Positions 54,823 to 64,000 of a DNA stretch of 64,000 bases are shown here, piece by piece. Source of the stretch: Micractinium sp. NFX-FRZ (taxonomy: Eukaryota; Chlorophyta; Trebouxiophyceae; Chlorellales; Chlorellaceae). Each line of letters opens with the position of its first letter. The stretch's first letter is position 1. The translations under genes were made by a program, and so were the position numbers. The notes below the pieces were generated by a model, which did not search any database, had not been told where the DNA came from, and saw only the letters and a program-made list of their open reading frames with translations. Location: positions 1 to 64,000 of the forward strand of contig JAPTJF010000264.1 of assembly GCA_029339195.1 (NCBI GenBank), written 5' to 3'.

Positions 54823-57800
54823 ATGGGCAAAAAGAAGCGGCAGTATGTTGAGAAGCACAAGCAGTCGCTGGAGGAGGTGCTGGAGAACCCAGAGACGTAT
54901 GGCGTGCGGGTGAGTTTGATATTTGGACCCGCTTTTTATGACGAGTATTGGGGTGGTGCAGGCTGGCACCTACGTCGTTCTGAAACGCGAAAAGGGCAGC
55001 CCAGGAGGCGAAAGAGTGGCAATGGTTCGCGAGCTGTGAAGTGCAACAGCAGCCACAGTGCCGACTCACAGAATGCACCCCCACTGCCCCTCCCAATCAT
55101 CTTGGCCCCCCTGCCTGCCCCCGAACCGCCCGCAGACGCACCCACGGCTCGGCAAGCGGCCACGCGGCGAGGAGTTTGATGAGGAGGCGGCAGAGGAGCC
55201 GGTGTCGGCTGCCATGACGGCACGCATCCTGAAGCAGGCGCGCAGCCAGCAGGAGGAGGTGGATGCGGAGGACGTGCCCGCAGGTGAAATAGGTTTACTT
55301 GCTGTTGATATAAATTGCAGCGTAGATGTGCAGCTGGGGTGTGCCTGCACAGGATGTGGCCACTGGCGGACTGGGGGGCGCCTCCCTTGAGGCGCCCAGG
55401 CTTCAAGTGCAACGTCAGGGCGACGGCTGTCCGTGCACGCAGCCTCCCCGGCGCGCCTGTCTTGTCGCTCAGCAACCGGCAGCACAGCGCGCCCAGTGCC
55501 TGCTGCCCTGCACGGCTGAGCCTTACTGCTTGGTTCACCTCACTGATCCGTCCCCGCCTCCCCCCTCCTCTGCCCTGCAGGCGCGGCGGCGCTGCAGCTA
55601 GCGGGCAGCCGCGGGGTGGTGGCAGCGGCTGCCAAGGGACTGCAGGACAGCGACAGCGACGACGACTTCTCAGGTGGGTTTTGTCCAACATTGGGTTCAA
55701 CATGCGTTGTGCACGCTGCATGGCAAGTGACAGCAAGGATGACTTCTCAGGTGGGCGTTTGTGCCGTGAACCGAACCCATCAACTCTAAACAGATGGTGC
55801 AGCTGCTGTCAGGAATGGATTTGGCGACATGTGTGTTGGGCTGCAGGACAGCGCCAGCGAGGACAGCTCGTCACGTGGGCTGGGCATGCCTTGCCTCTTT
55901 GGTGGCTACCTGCGATGCTTCACAACGCGGCAGCAGCGCGGGCTGAAGAGACGAAATGCGCCGATGCAGTCCTGGTAAATCGTGCCCGACTGTTTTGTTG
56001 TGGTCACTTCTCCCTCCCTCCCGCAGACGGCGGCGGCAGCGTGTACGAGTATGATGAGGAGATTGAGGTGTCTCCGGAGGACGAGGCTGCCCTGGCTGCC
56101 TTCATGGCCCCCGGCGCCGAGAACTACAAGCAGAAGACGCTAGCGGACCTGGTGCTGGAGCGCATACGGGAGAAGCAGGCGGAGCAGGGGGTCAGCGAGC
56201 TGCCACGGTGGGTTGGTGGGGGGTGCTGCGGTGTGGGTGTGCCGTGGGGAGTGCAATAGAGTGCGAACATGGGTTGGGTTTGAGGGTGCCACGGTTTGAG
56301 TGTGCTGGTACAAGGGCCTTGAAAGGTTGGGTGTAAGGTGAGCGTGTGTGTGTGCATTCATGTGTTCCTGCATCCCACAGCCCCAAGCCGGCTGTGCAGT
56401 CCTTGTGTACGGCAGAGGTAGCTCCCCTTTGGGGGGCGATTGCCTAAGCGCCGAATGGCGGACTGCGACAGCAGAGCCCAGCGGAGCGCGTGCCACCACC
56501 TGTGCGGCGGCGAGGCGCTCCCCCGCCCGCCGCCGCCGGCGCGCCACCCGCACATTCCCCTATCCCTCTCATCATCAACCGTTCCTGTGCATCGGTTCTT
56601 TGTTCGTTGGTTGTCTTTGCTCCCCATGTTGTTGCCATCTCTACTTGGTCTAGCTGGCTTTGCTTTGGGAGCAAGCCACACCCTGCCCCTGCCTGGTTGT
56701 CTTCCAGCTGTTGTTTGGGGAGGGTCAGTGCAGGAGCTTGCCCCTGGTGCCCTGAGCTGGACCGCAAGGCGATGCAGGCGACTTTTGCCTTTATATCAAG
56801 GGTTGCACTTACCCATACCTGAACTCCTTCCTTCCCGCTGTGCCACACACCGTCACAGGGATGGCCAGGACTTTATCCCTGAAGAGCTGGACCCCAAGGT
56901 GGTGGAGGTGTACCAGGGGGTGGGCAAGGTGCTCAGCAGGTACACCGCCGGCAAGGTGAGAGGGTGCTATAGTGTCACACATCATGGGCAGGGGCGTGAT
57001 GGGCATGTGGGCAGTGGCGTGGCAGCTGTGATTGGCGTGGGGCGCGGCAATCAGCCGTGGGCTCCAGTGCCTGCTGATTGATTGCTGCTGCGCCGCTGCA
57101 ACTTCTCTTGCCGCCCTGCCGTCTGTTTGCTGCACACACGCGTTGCCCGCCTGGCTGCACCTGCACCTGCACCCAGCGCGCCCTTGGCTGATGACGAATA
57201 GCTCCTATTCGTTGTTGAGAACCGAACACAACCATGTGGATCACCCTGCTTTGTCACTACCCCTGAAGCCACACGCGCGCCGCGCACTGCATGCCCCTGC
57301 TGCACACATGCACATGGATCACACCCATTGCTGCCGCTTCTGGCCATGCCTTTGGTTCACTCGTCCCCTGCCGCCTGATCTCTTCACCTGCCCTACTGCC
57401 TGCATTCCCACATACCAATCCTGCCACTCGCCCACCTCGCCCACCTCTCACCCCCCCTCCCTCCTCCCCTGCCCCCTTTTCCCAGGTCCCCAAGGCGTTC
57501 AAGGTCATCCCCAACCTGCAGAACTGGGAGGAGATCCTGTACCTCACAGAACCCGAGAACTGGACGCCACACGCGGTCTACCAGGTGGGCATGGGCAAGC
57601 GGGCGGGCTGCTGGCAGGCGGGCTGCGCAGGCTGCAGCCTGCCTCTGCCTTGCACCCTCTGCGCTGCACTGCTGGCTCTCCTTCCTGCCCTCCCACCCAC
57701 CCCCCATGTTTCCCCAGCCCAGCATCCCCACCCCGTTAGCAAGCTCGACCTCTCCCCCCCTCCCATCTCTCCCCCTCTCCGGCAGGCCACCCGCATGCGT

Positions 57801-59225
57801 TCCCAGCCCCGCAATTCCAACACCTTAGCATAGCAAGCTTAACCTCTCCTCCCCTCTCCCCCTCCCCCCCTCTCCTGCAGGCCACCCGCATGTTTGTGTC
57901 CAACCTGAACCAGAAGATGAGCCAGCGCTTCCTGGTGCTGGTGCTGCTGCCCCACGTGCGCGCCGACATCCGCAGGAACCGGCGGCTGCACTTTGCGCTC
58001 TTCATGGTGCGCGGGGGCGGGCTTGCTTGACACTGTGTGCAGATCGGTGTGCAGGGCTGTCCGGCCGTGGCGTAGAGCTGCCAGCTGGAGGGCTTGGGGG
58101 GCACGCAGCTGCTGTCTCCGCTGTTGCCCTTGAACCCACCCGTTCACTCATCTCCACCCCTTTTTTGACCCCCCACACCTGCAGTCCCTCAAGAAGGCCA
58201 CCTACAAGGCGGCCGCCTTCTACAAGGGCCTGCTGCTCCCCCTGTGCGCCTCGGGCACCTGCAACCTGCGTGAGGCGGTCATCTTCACATCCGTCATCCG
58301 CCGCACATCCATCCCGGTGCTGCACTCGGCGGCCGCCATGCTGCGCATTGCGGGTGCGTGGGGAATGGGACTGGTTGGGGGGGGGCCGCGGTGTTGTGTC
58401 TTCCTCGTTGCATGCAGGCAGCCGAGCCAGCGTGCCGCTTGCTTTGGGTGCGTCCCGTCCTGGCACCACCTCGTGTCTCTCTCCTCACCCTGTTCCATGT
58501 CCTCATCACCTCTGGTGTTTGCCCTGTTGTCGTGCTGCAGAGATGCCCTACAGCGGCACCAACTCCTTCTTCCTGCGCGTCCTGCTGGACAAGAAGTACG
58601 CCCTGCCGTACCGCGTGGTGGACGCGCTGGTCGACCACTTCATGCGCTTCAAGACCGAGGAGCGCCAGCTGCCCGTGGTGTGGCAGCAAACGCTGCTGTG
58701 CTTTGTGCAGAGGTGCGGGAAGGGGAGGGGCGGGGGAGGGTGGGGAGCGAGGGCGGGTGGCCACGGTGGCACGCACACGGAAACTGCAGCGGCGGCGGGA
58801 AGGGCCATTGTGCTTCTGCCTCACACCACCACCCCCTTGCGCCTGTCTGCATACCCCGCCCTGCTCGCACCACTTTGCCACCTCCATATAGGCCTACCCT
58901 CACCCTCGGCCCCCCCTGCTCATCTCACCCACCCCCTCCCTCCCCCACCCCACCCCCTGTCTCTCTTCCCCACCGGCGCAGGTACAAGACGGAGGTGCGT
59001 GCGGAAGACAAGGAGGCACTGCGCGACCTGGTCAAGCGGCAGCACCACTACGCCCTCACACCCGAGATCCTGCGGGAGCTCGACTCCTCTCGCTCACGTG
59101 GCGAGGCAGCCGCCCCCGGCGCGCCAGGCAGCGCGGCGCAGCCGGTCAGCAAGGTGGCGGCGGCGGGGGGCGGCACGGCGGAGAACCCCCGTGACCTGGC
59201 GCCCATCATCCTCATGGATGACTGA
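54823..59225 (+). CDS. BYSL: Bystin (Enp1), 40S ribosome biogenesis factor
   Basis: Ten exons, phases consistent, 471 residues: 54823-54909, 55136-55283, 55581-55673, 56027-56207, 56859-56955, 57486-57584, 57881-58006, 58185-58353, 58541-58712, 58982-59225. Bystin/Enp1 is needed for pre-40S maturation and export from the nucleolus. The N-terminal ~190 residues are charged ([41 protein letters not shown]), as in other bystins. The conserved helical domain begins at [20 protein letters not shown] and continues through [93 protein letters not shown] and [17 protein letters not shown]. Length is close to human bystin (437). The last ~45 residues are an Ala/Gly-rich algal extension. Introns after exons 3 and 6 contain exon-edge duplicates. 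Confidence 0.95.
55638..55885 (+). repeat. Three copies of bystin exon 3 end
   Basis: True exon end 55640-55680 (CTGCAGGACAGCGACAGCGA, then GACTTCTCAGGTGGG). Copy at 55724-55757 ends GATGACTTCTCAGGTGGG; copy at 55841-55881 starts CTGCAGGACAGCGCCAGCGA and ends TCACGTGGG. All lie inside one intron after the true edge, each with a donor-like GTGGG. Confidence 0.85.
57737..57900 (+). repeat. Duplicate of bystin exon 7 acceptor edge
   Basis: GCAGGCCACCCGCATG occurs at the true exon start (57877-57892) and about 95 bp upstream (57782-57798) with the preceding C/T tract and AGCAAGCT block also repeated. The upstream copy is a decoy acceptor. Confidence 0.85.
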
Positions 59226-59601
59226 GCCAGCACAGGGGGATTGTGCCCTAGTGACTGAGCGAACACAAGGGGAGTGTGTGTTCTTTCTTTGTTTGTTCCG
59301 GCTAATGCCTCCGGCAGCAGCTGCGCCCGCCCCGGGCCAAGGCAGGACAGGTGCAGTGCAGCGCACGACTTGCGCGCTGTGCTGCCCACTGCTGCACCGG
59401 TGCTTTGCCATTGGTGCCCTCCATGTATATATGTCCCATTCCGTCAGCGTTTCGTTGTCCTTCTCATTTTCACCGTGTTCTCGTTGCTGCCTCTCTCTGC
59501 TGCCTGCTGCCTGCTCACCCCTGCTGCCTGCTCCTTTCTCCCCCCTTTGCTGCGCATTTCGTTGCCGCAACGCCACTCGGCCAGCACGAGAAGCATTCAC
59601 A

Positions 59602-59606
59602 TTACA
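59602..59606 (-). promoter_or_regulatory. TGTAA poly(A) signal (proline-rich protein gene)
   Basis: Plus-strand TTACA, about 200 nt after the stop of the minus-strand gene at 59808. Confidence 0.6.
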
Positions 59607-59628
59607 CATGCTTCATGCTTTGAACAAC

Positions 59629-59633
59629 TGTAA
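59629..59633 (+). promoter_or_regulatory. TGTAA poly(A) signal (bystin)
   Basis: TGTAAAAACG about 405 nt after the bystin stop, the only TGTAA in the interval on this strand. Confidence 0.6.
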
Positions 59634-59807
59634 AAACGTAAAGAATGCAAGTGCAAAGAACAGCAAAGGATTCGGGCGGTTGGGAGCAATTGGAGGAATG
59701 GGGGGACAGATCGAACAAAAATTGAAGAGTCGCAGCTTTGCATCACGCGATGGGTGTCGTGTCAGTACCGGTGTTCTTCTGCAGCAGCGCGAGGCCACGT
59801 CATTAGG

Positions 59808-62030
59808 CTAGGCCAGAAGCGCGCCCAGGGCTGCTAGCGCCAGTGTCACCAGGGCCGGCAGCGCTGCAGCAGCCGTGGTAGCGGCACTGGGCGGCGGCGG
59901 GGCGGGGAGGCCGGCCGCAGGCACGGTTTCCTCTGCCTGCTCGGGAGCCGGGGCGGCCTCTGGGGCTTGCGTGATCAGCTCCTCGGGGGCGGGTGCTGGG
60001 GCAGGCACGGGGGCGTCCTCAAGCGGGGGCAGCTCTTCTATGCTGGGGGCGGGCACGGGGGGCAGCACATCAATGCTGGGAGAGGGGGCAGGGAGGTCCT
60101 CAAAGGCGGGCGAGGGGGCGAGCAGGAAGGGGTCGGGGGAAGGGCTGGGGCTGGGGCTGGGGCTGGGGCTGGGGCTGGGGCTAGGGCTGGGGCTGGGGAT
60201 GTCGATGGGAGGGAGTTCGATGGGAGAGGGGGAGGGGGAGGGAGATGGGGAAGGTGAGGGCAGGACCTCCGGGGTGGGGGAAGGGGAGGGCAGGATTTCG
60301 GGGGAGGGCGGCGGCGGTGGGGGAGGCCGGGGAGAGGGAGAAGGCGGGGGGGAGCTGGCGGGTTTGGGCACAGGAACAGGGCGTGGGGTCGGGGCGGGCC
60401 TGGCGGCCGGCGGGGGGCGCAGGACGGGCTTGGCCACCGGTGGGGCGAGCTTGGCTACCGGCGGGGAGAGCTTGGCGGCGGGCGGGGAGAGCTTGGCTGC
60501 CGGCGGGATCAGGATGAGTGTGGTGGGAGGGGGTGGGGGCGGGGTGGGGATGTCCACGAGGGGGAAAGTGAAGTTGAAGCCAGCAGGCACCGGCAGGCCG
60601 CAAACGCGCGCGTTGTTGACCCTGCGGCAGGGAGGCAGGGGGGAGGCGGGGAGGCACGAGCGTGGGTGGCGGGGTGACGGCTGCAGCCAACTTACGCGCA
60701 CTTGCAGCGCCTGCACCTGCTGCCAGTTGTCCCAACTACGCCTCTGCTGGTGCAGCAATGCTGGTGGGGGGGCAGGTGCAGCCCCAGCAGCACGGTGCAG
60801 AAACCATCTTCTGCCTGAACTCAGTGCAGGCAGCCGGCAGCCCCGCCCCTTCATGACACCCGCAGCAGCACTCACAGCACGGTGCGAGGCAGCGGGGCCC
60901 CCGGCCGCAGGGTGTTGAGGTACGAGTTGAAGCAGCGGGGCGTTAGAGGCTCCCCCGTGCTTGCCGTGATGTTGGCCAGAGTCCCCGCCACTGCTGCCTT
61001 GCAGGCGGGCGAGCAGTCTGTGAGGCTGGCCAGGCTGTTGGCCAGCGGGCCGCACACGCCGCCAGGTGTGGTGGCCAGTGCAGCAAGCCTTCCGGAGCAG
61101 GTGAGGCAGGGTTGGTCGCACGGCCGGACGGGCTCGTTGTTGGAGATGAAGTCAAAGCCGGGGGGCACCTGGACTCCGCACAGCGCGGCATTAGAGATCC
61201 TGGGGCAGGACAGGAGGCGGGGCGGGCGGGCGGGGGCGGGTGAGCTCAGGGTAGCGATCCTGCTGGGTGGCGGAGCGCTTGCTGTCCAGCCCAGGAGAGG
61301 GACATCATTCTATATATAACCTCAGCTCTGCACGCTTGCCCCTTCACCAGACAGCGCCGTCCCTCCCCAGGCTCAGCAAAGCTTTGCCCGGCCAGCTCCT
61401 TTGCCAAGCATCAAGGGAGGGCAAATTGTTGTTACTGTGATATACATATTTAACTCACAGGGTCCTGCGCTTTTCCGGCTCCACGCTGATCGTGTCCAGG
61501 TAGCTTTCGATGCATGAGGCGCTGAGCGGAGTCCCTGCCAGCGCCGCAGCCAGCGCCGCAGGGCAGCCGGTTGGGCACACTGGAAGGCCGACAGGCGTGG
61601 CCACAGCCAGGCAGGCCGGAACGGACTGCGAGAACGGAGCAAAGGAGGATGCTTGTTTGTGTTTACAGTCCGTTTCTCCGCAATGAAACTTGCGATACAG
61701 ACTTGCGATACAGGGATATGCGGTTCATGCACACTACATATGTATGCGAAAGCAGGCAGGACCCTGGGCTGGACGCTAGATAAAGCAAATGGCAGTGGGC
61801 AGGCGGCAGGCAGCACGCCGCACGGCGGACAGCTGGCGGCGGCGGCGGCAGCAGCAGGTGCCGGCGGCCCGCCACGGGCGCATCGGGGTACCGGGTACCC
61901 GCACTGAGGAAGCACCGACCTTGAGTTTGGCAACACACTGCTGGCAAGGAACGTCACATGGCGGGATGGGGTTCTGAGCGGACGCGCAGCCAAGGCACGC
62001 CAGCAGCAGCAGCGCAACTAGATGCTGCAT
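59808..62030 (-). CDS. Secreted, probably GPI-anchored Pro-rich protein with tandem cysteine module
   Basis: Four exons, phases consistent, 471 residues: 61920-62030, 61459-61625, 60876-61199, 59808-60621. Residues 1-~19 ([18 protein letters not shown]) are a signal peptide. Two ~100-residue copies of a cysteine module follow: CDVPCQQC and later [15 protein letters not shown], then [11 protein letters not shown]; the second copy has [34 protein letters not shown]. In both copies an intron splits the same Leu codon in phase 2, which confirms internal duplication. The rest is a hydroxyproline-type stalk (AKLSPP repeats, PPPPPPPSP, a long run of SP dipeptides) ending in an acidic Pro/Ala stretch. 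The last ~25 residues ([17 protein letters not shown]) are hydrophobic with no basic tail, as in a GPI-attachment signal. Likely an extracellular matrix or cell-surface protein; the cysteine module is not one I recognise. Confidence 0.83.
60141..60198 (-). repeat. (SP)n hexanucleotide coding repeat
   Basis: GGGGCT-type 6-bp repeat on the plus strand, encoding consecutive Ser-Pro dipeptides in the minus-strand gene. Such SP runs are arabinogalactan-type glycosylation sites in plants and algae. Confidence 0.9.
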
Positions 62031-63113
62031 GTCGCTGTTCAGGCAAGCTTGGCAAGAAAATGAAAGCGGAATAGAGAGCCGCGATGGTGCAGTTGAGGCT
62101 ATGCAAGGTATCCGCCTCTACGACAGCACGCAGCACGCGTGCAATGCCGCGTTAGTTTCCAGAGGACCTCCCTTTCTATCTTCATGAGCACACAGGGAAA
62201 GCTCTGAGCGAGGGGATGCAGGGTCGCCGGCTGATGCCGGCGCCAAGTGCAGGGCGGCCGCTGCACGCCAGGGCGCCGGCGCCCGGTGCCACGCCCGGTG
62301 CACCGCCCTCACAGAACCGTCAATGGCAATACGCGCGGAGTGCTAGTGTCTGCCAGCAGTTGAATGACACAATGCCATGCCTCAAGGAGAAGTTGGATTG
62401 GGCAAATTCACCGTGTACACAGTGGTGCATCTAAGCAGTGTCATCTGCAGCCAGGCAATGCCGCCAGCTGGCCAGCAGCAGTTGGCTGCAAGCTCACCCA
62501 TGCATAGTACTAATTTATGTAACGTCTGATACACTAGTTAGTACCAATTTGACAAAAAAGCACCCACTCAGCAAACCAGCAGCTCCTGCGGCCCACAGCG
62601 GAATCCCGCCGCAGATCGTGCCCCCAAAGCGCACGGGTCACAATCCTGCTGCCATTGCATTGCACAGTGTAATAATGCAGCACAGCGCAGCTTGCATCGC
62701 GGCAGTCTAGAAATTATATGTAAACAGGGCCCTCAAAAAATTGATGGCGCAGGGTCAGCACAGCCTGGGCATGGACCATCGCTCTGCTGGCACGGCGCCC
62801 GCACGGGCAGGTGCACCCAAGTTCACGCCCCGCTAATGCGCAGGCAGCGCTGGCACTGCGGCGGCGGGTCCATTGGAGGGCTCTCCCTTCCTTCAACTTG
62901 TTCTGGCGCTGTAGCTGTTGCGTGATGAATCCATCTTTTTTTTGCGCCTGAAGGCTTCGGAAGAGAACGTGAACAGCTCTTGGACAGTGTGATGTGTGTT
63001 CTGCTCATCTGCTCATCTCACCGTCCAAGGCGGCGCCGCCTGCCAAGCCCCTTGCCCTGCCGCAGCAAGCCGTGTGGTCCTCGCAGCGGACTCTGCCTTC
63101 GCAGCCAGCTTCC
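62031..63113. other. Divergent intergenic region
   Basis: About 1.08 kb between the proline-rich gene (-) and the last gene (+). Relatively A/T-rich at 62500-62740 and a T9 run at about 62934-62943. No supported gene; both promoters must be here. Confidence 0.5.
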
Positions 63114-64000
63114 ATGAATCTCGGGGCGATGTCTAAGGACCCTCGGATCCCTCCAGCTGCGCCGCCGCAGCCGCAGCAGCAGCGCCAGCGCCAGGGTTTC
63201 ACCACCACTGAGCGCCTCTGCCTAGCGGCTGTCGCCCTGCTGACGAGCACAGCTGCGCTGTTTGTCCTGCGGATGGCGCCCGTGGGACAAGCCCTGGGGT
63301 CCGCCCAGCGCCGGTCTCCCATGCCGCTGGCGCCGCTGGCGCAGCCCGCCGCCGCTGGTGGCGCCTTTGAGCCTCCCAAGCCGCTGCTTCAGCTTGAAGT
63401 TTCTACGACCACCCCCGGCTCTCCCCCGCCTTCCATTCTGCCCGAGGAGGTGCCGCCGGGCTGCCTGCATCTAGAACGTGTCTGCTTGGACCAGCGGCAG
63501 CTCGTACTGATGGATCCCGCCTACCACCCGGCGGCGGCGGAGCCGCTGCCGCTGCCGCGCCTGGAGGTGCAGCGCCGCTTCAACATCCCGCACAGAACGC
63601 TTGGCGCATTCTCTGACGTGTGGGTAAGTGTGAGGTGTGTGTGTCACGATTGCCCTCAGTCTAGGCCATTCCATTGATTGAGCAGCAGCAGCTCTGCCGG
63701 GAAGCCAGCGTGCCTCCTACGGCTCTCTTGTGTGAATGCCCCCCGCCCTGGAGGGTGCAGGCAGAGGAGGCGCTGCCTCACCCGCCCCTCCTGTTCCGCC
63801 CCGCGGGCGACCGCGAGCCGACGCCCGACCTGCGGCAGCCGCGCTTCGACCCGCACACGCTGCCCCTGCTGCTTGTGCCAGAGTGGCAGGACAACTATGG
63901 TGGGGCATACAGCTGCAGTAGGCCGTGTGTGCCTGTGCTCCTGGTTGTGATTGTCGTTGCTCCTGGTTGCAGCTGCTGTGCTGCTGCTGCTGCTGCTGCT
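63114..64000 (+). CDS. Type II membrane protein, 5' part only; possible glycosyltransferase
   Basis: Exon 1 is 63114-63623 (170 residues, donor GTAAGT). Exon 2 starts at 63761 in phase and probably ends at 63899. The first ~29 residues are Pro/Gln-rich and cytosolic, followed by LCLAAVALLTSTAALFVL as a signal anchor, then a Pro/Ala stem (SPMPLAPLAQPAAAGG). This is the layout of Golgi glycosyltransferases. GCLHLERVCLDQRQLVLMD and LLLVPEWQDNYGG recall the N-terminal region of algal GT61-like proteins, but I cannot confirm the family because the catalytic part lies beyond the window. An alternative ATG is 15 nt downstream (63129). The window ends in a CTG repeat that could encode a Leu or Ala run. 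Confidence 0.6.

Larger units (their letters stand above)
59226..59807. other. Convergent 3' UTRs with overlapping poly(A) signals
   Basis: Bystin (+) and the proline-rich protein gene (-) end here. TGTAA occurs on the plus strand at 59629-59633 and on the minus strand at 59602-59606, so the two mature 3' ends should overlap by tens of bases. No other gene seen. Confidence 0.6.

Noticed and set aside
1..64000. CRISPR arrays, tRNA or rRNA genes, and intact transposons
   Set aside because: Repeats present are microsatellites, coding minisatellites or exon-edge copies; I found no spacer-repeat pattern, cloverleaf, rRNA-like stretch, transposase or reverse transcriptase.

Overview
The window is nuclear DNA of a green alga, most likely a trebouxiophyte of the Chlorella/Micractinium/Coccomyxa type. 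Evidence: very high GC, dense short introns with (T/C)GCAG acceptors and a noticeable share of GC-AG introns, TGTAA-type poly(A) signals, hydroxyproline-rich (SP/PPSPP) wall-type proteins, and a plastid fibrillin. Species assignment is inference. There are no rRNA, tRNA, CRISPR or transposon genes that I can support. All gene models were built by hand from splice sites and reading-frame phase; where every junction phase agrees, the model is strong.

Layout, left to right. 1-6172 (-): RIG-I/Dicer-like superfamily 2 helicase with a long unusual N-terminus, 3' end outside the window. 7073-12501 (+): type II membrane SGNH-hydrolase-like protein, 12 exons. 13757-25589 (-): one 18-exon gene for a chimeric 2,487-residue membrane protein made of 27-residue helical repeats, a transmembrane segment, a tectonin-like propeller ectodomain, a long polyproline stalk and a C-terminal beta domain. 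26801-29386 (-): acyltransferase-3 family membrane protein. 30312-38895 (-): COPII coat protein Sec24, 22 exons. 39087-40211 (+): Nudix hydrolase. 40886-44146 (-): protein kinase with a C-terminal membrane segment. 44596-48672 (-): TAPT1/Emp65-family membrane protein. 48952-51336 (+): plastid PAP/fibrillin. 52105-54238 (-): ZZ-like zinc finger fused to a DUF1917 domain. 54823-59225 (+): bystin/Enp1. 59808-62030 (-): secreted, probably GPI-anchored proline-rich protein with a tandem cysteine module. 63114-window end (+): start of a type II membrane protein, possibly a glycosyltransferase.

The genes are mostly unrelated housekeeping, secretory-pathway and cell-surface functions, as expected for a eukaryotic chromosome. 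Several pairs are head-to-head with short shared promoters (Sec24/Nudix 191 bp, TAPT1/fibrillin 279 bp, DUF1917/bystin 584 bp). Secretory themes recur (Sec24, TAPT1, SGNH and acyltransferase membrane enzymes, two hydroxyproline-rich surface proteins), but this is not an operon.

Two observations stand out. First, the chimeric 13757-25589 gene has a domain combination I do not know from any described family. Second, introns of at least six genes contain degraded copies of the adjoining exon edge together with its splice site, a repeated signature of tandem duplication across exon-intron boundaries.
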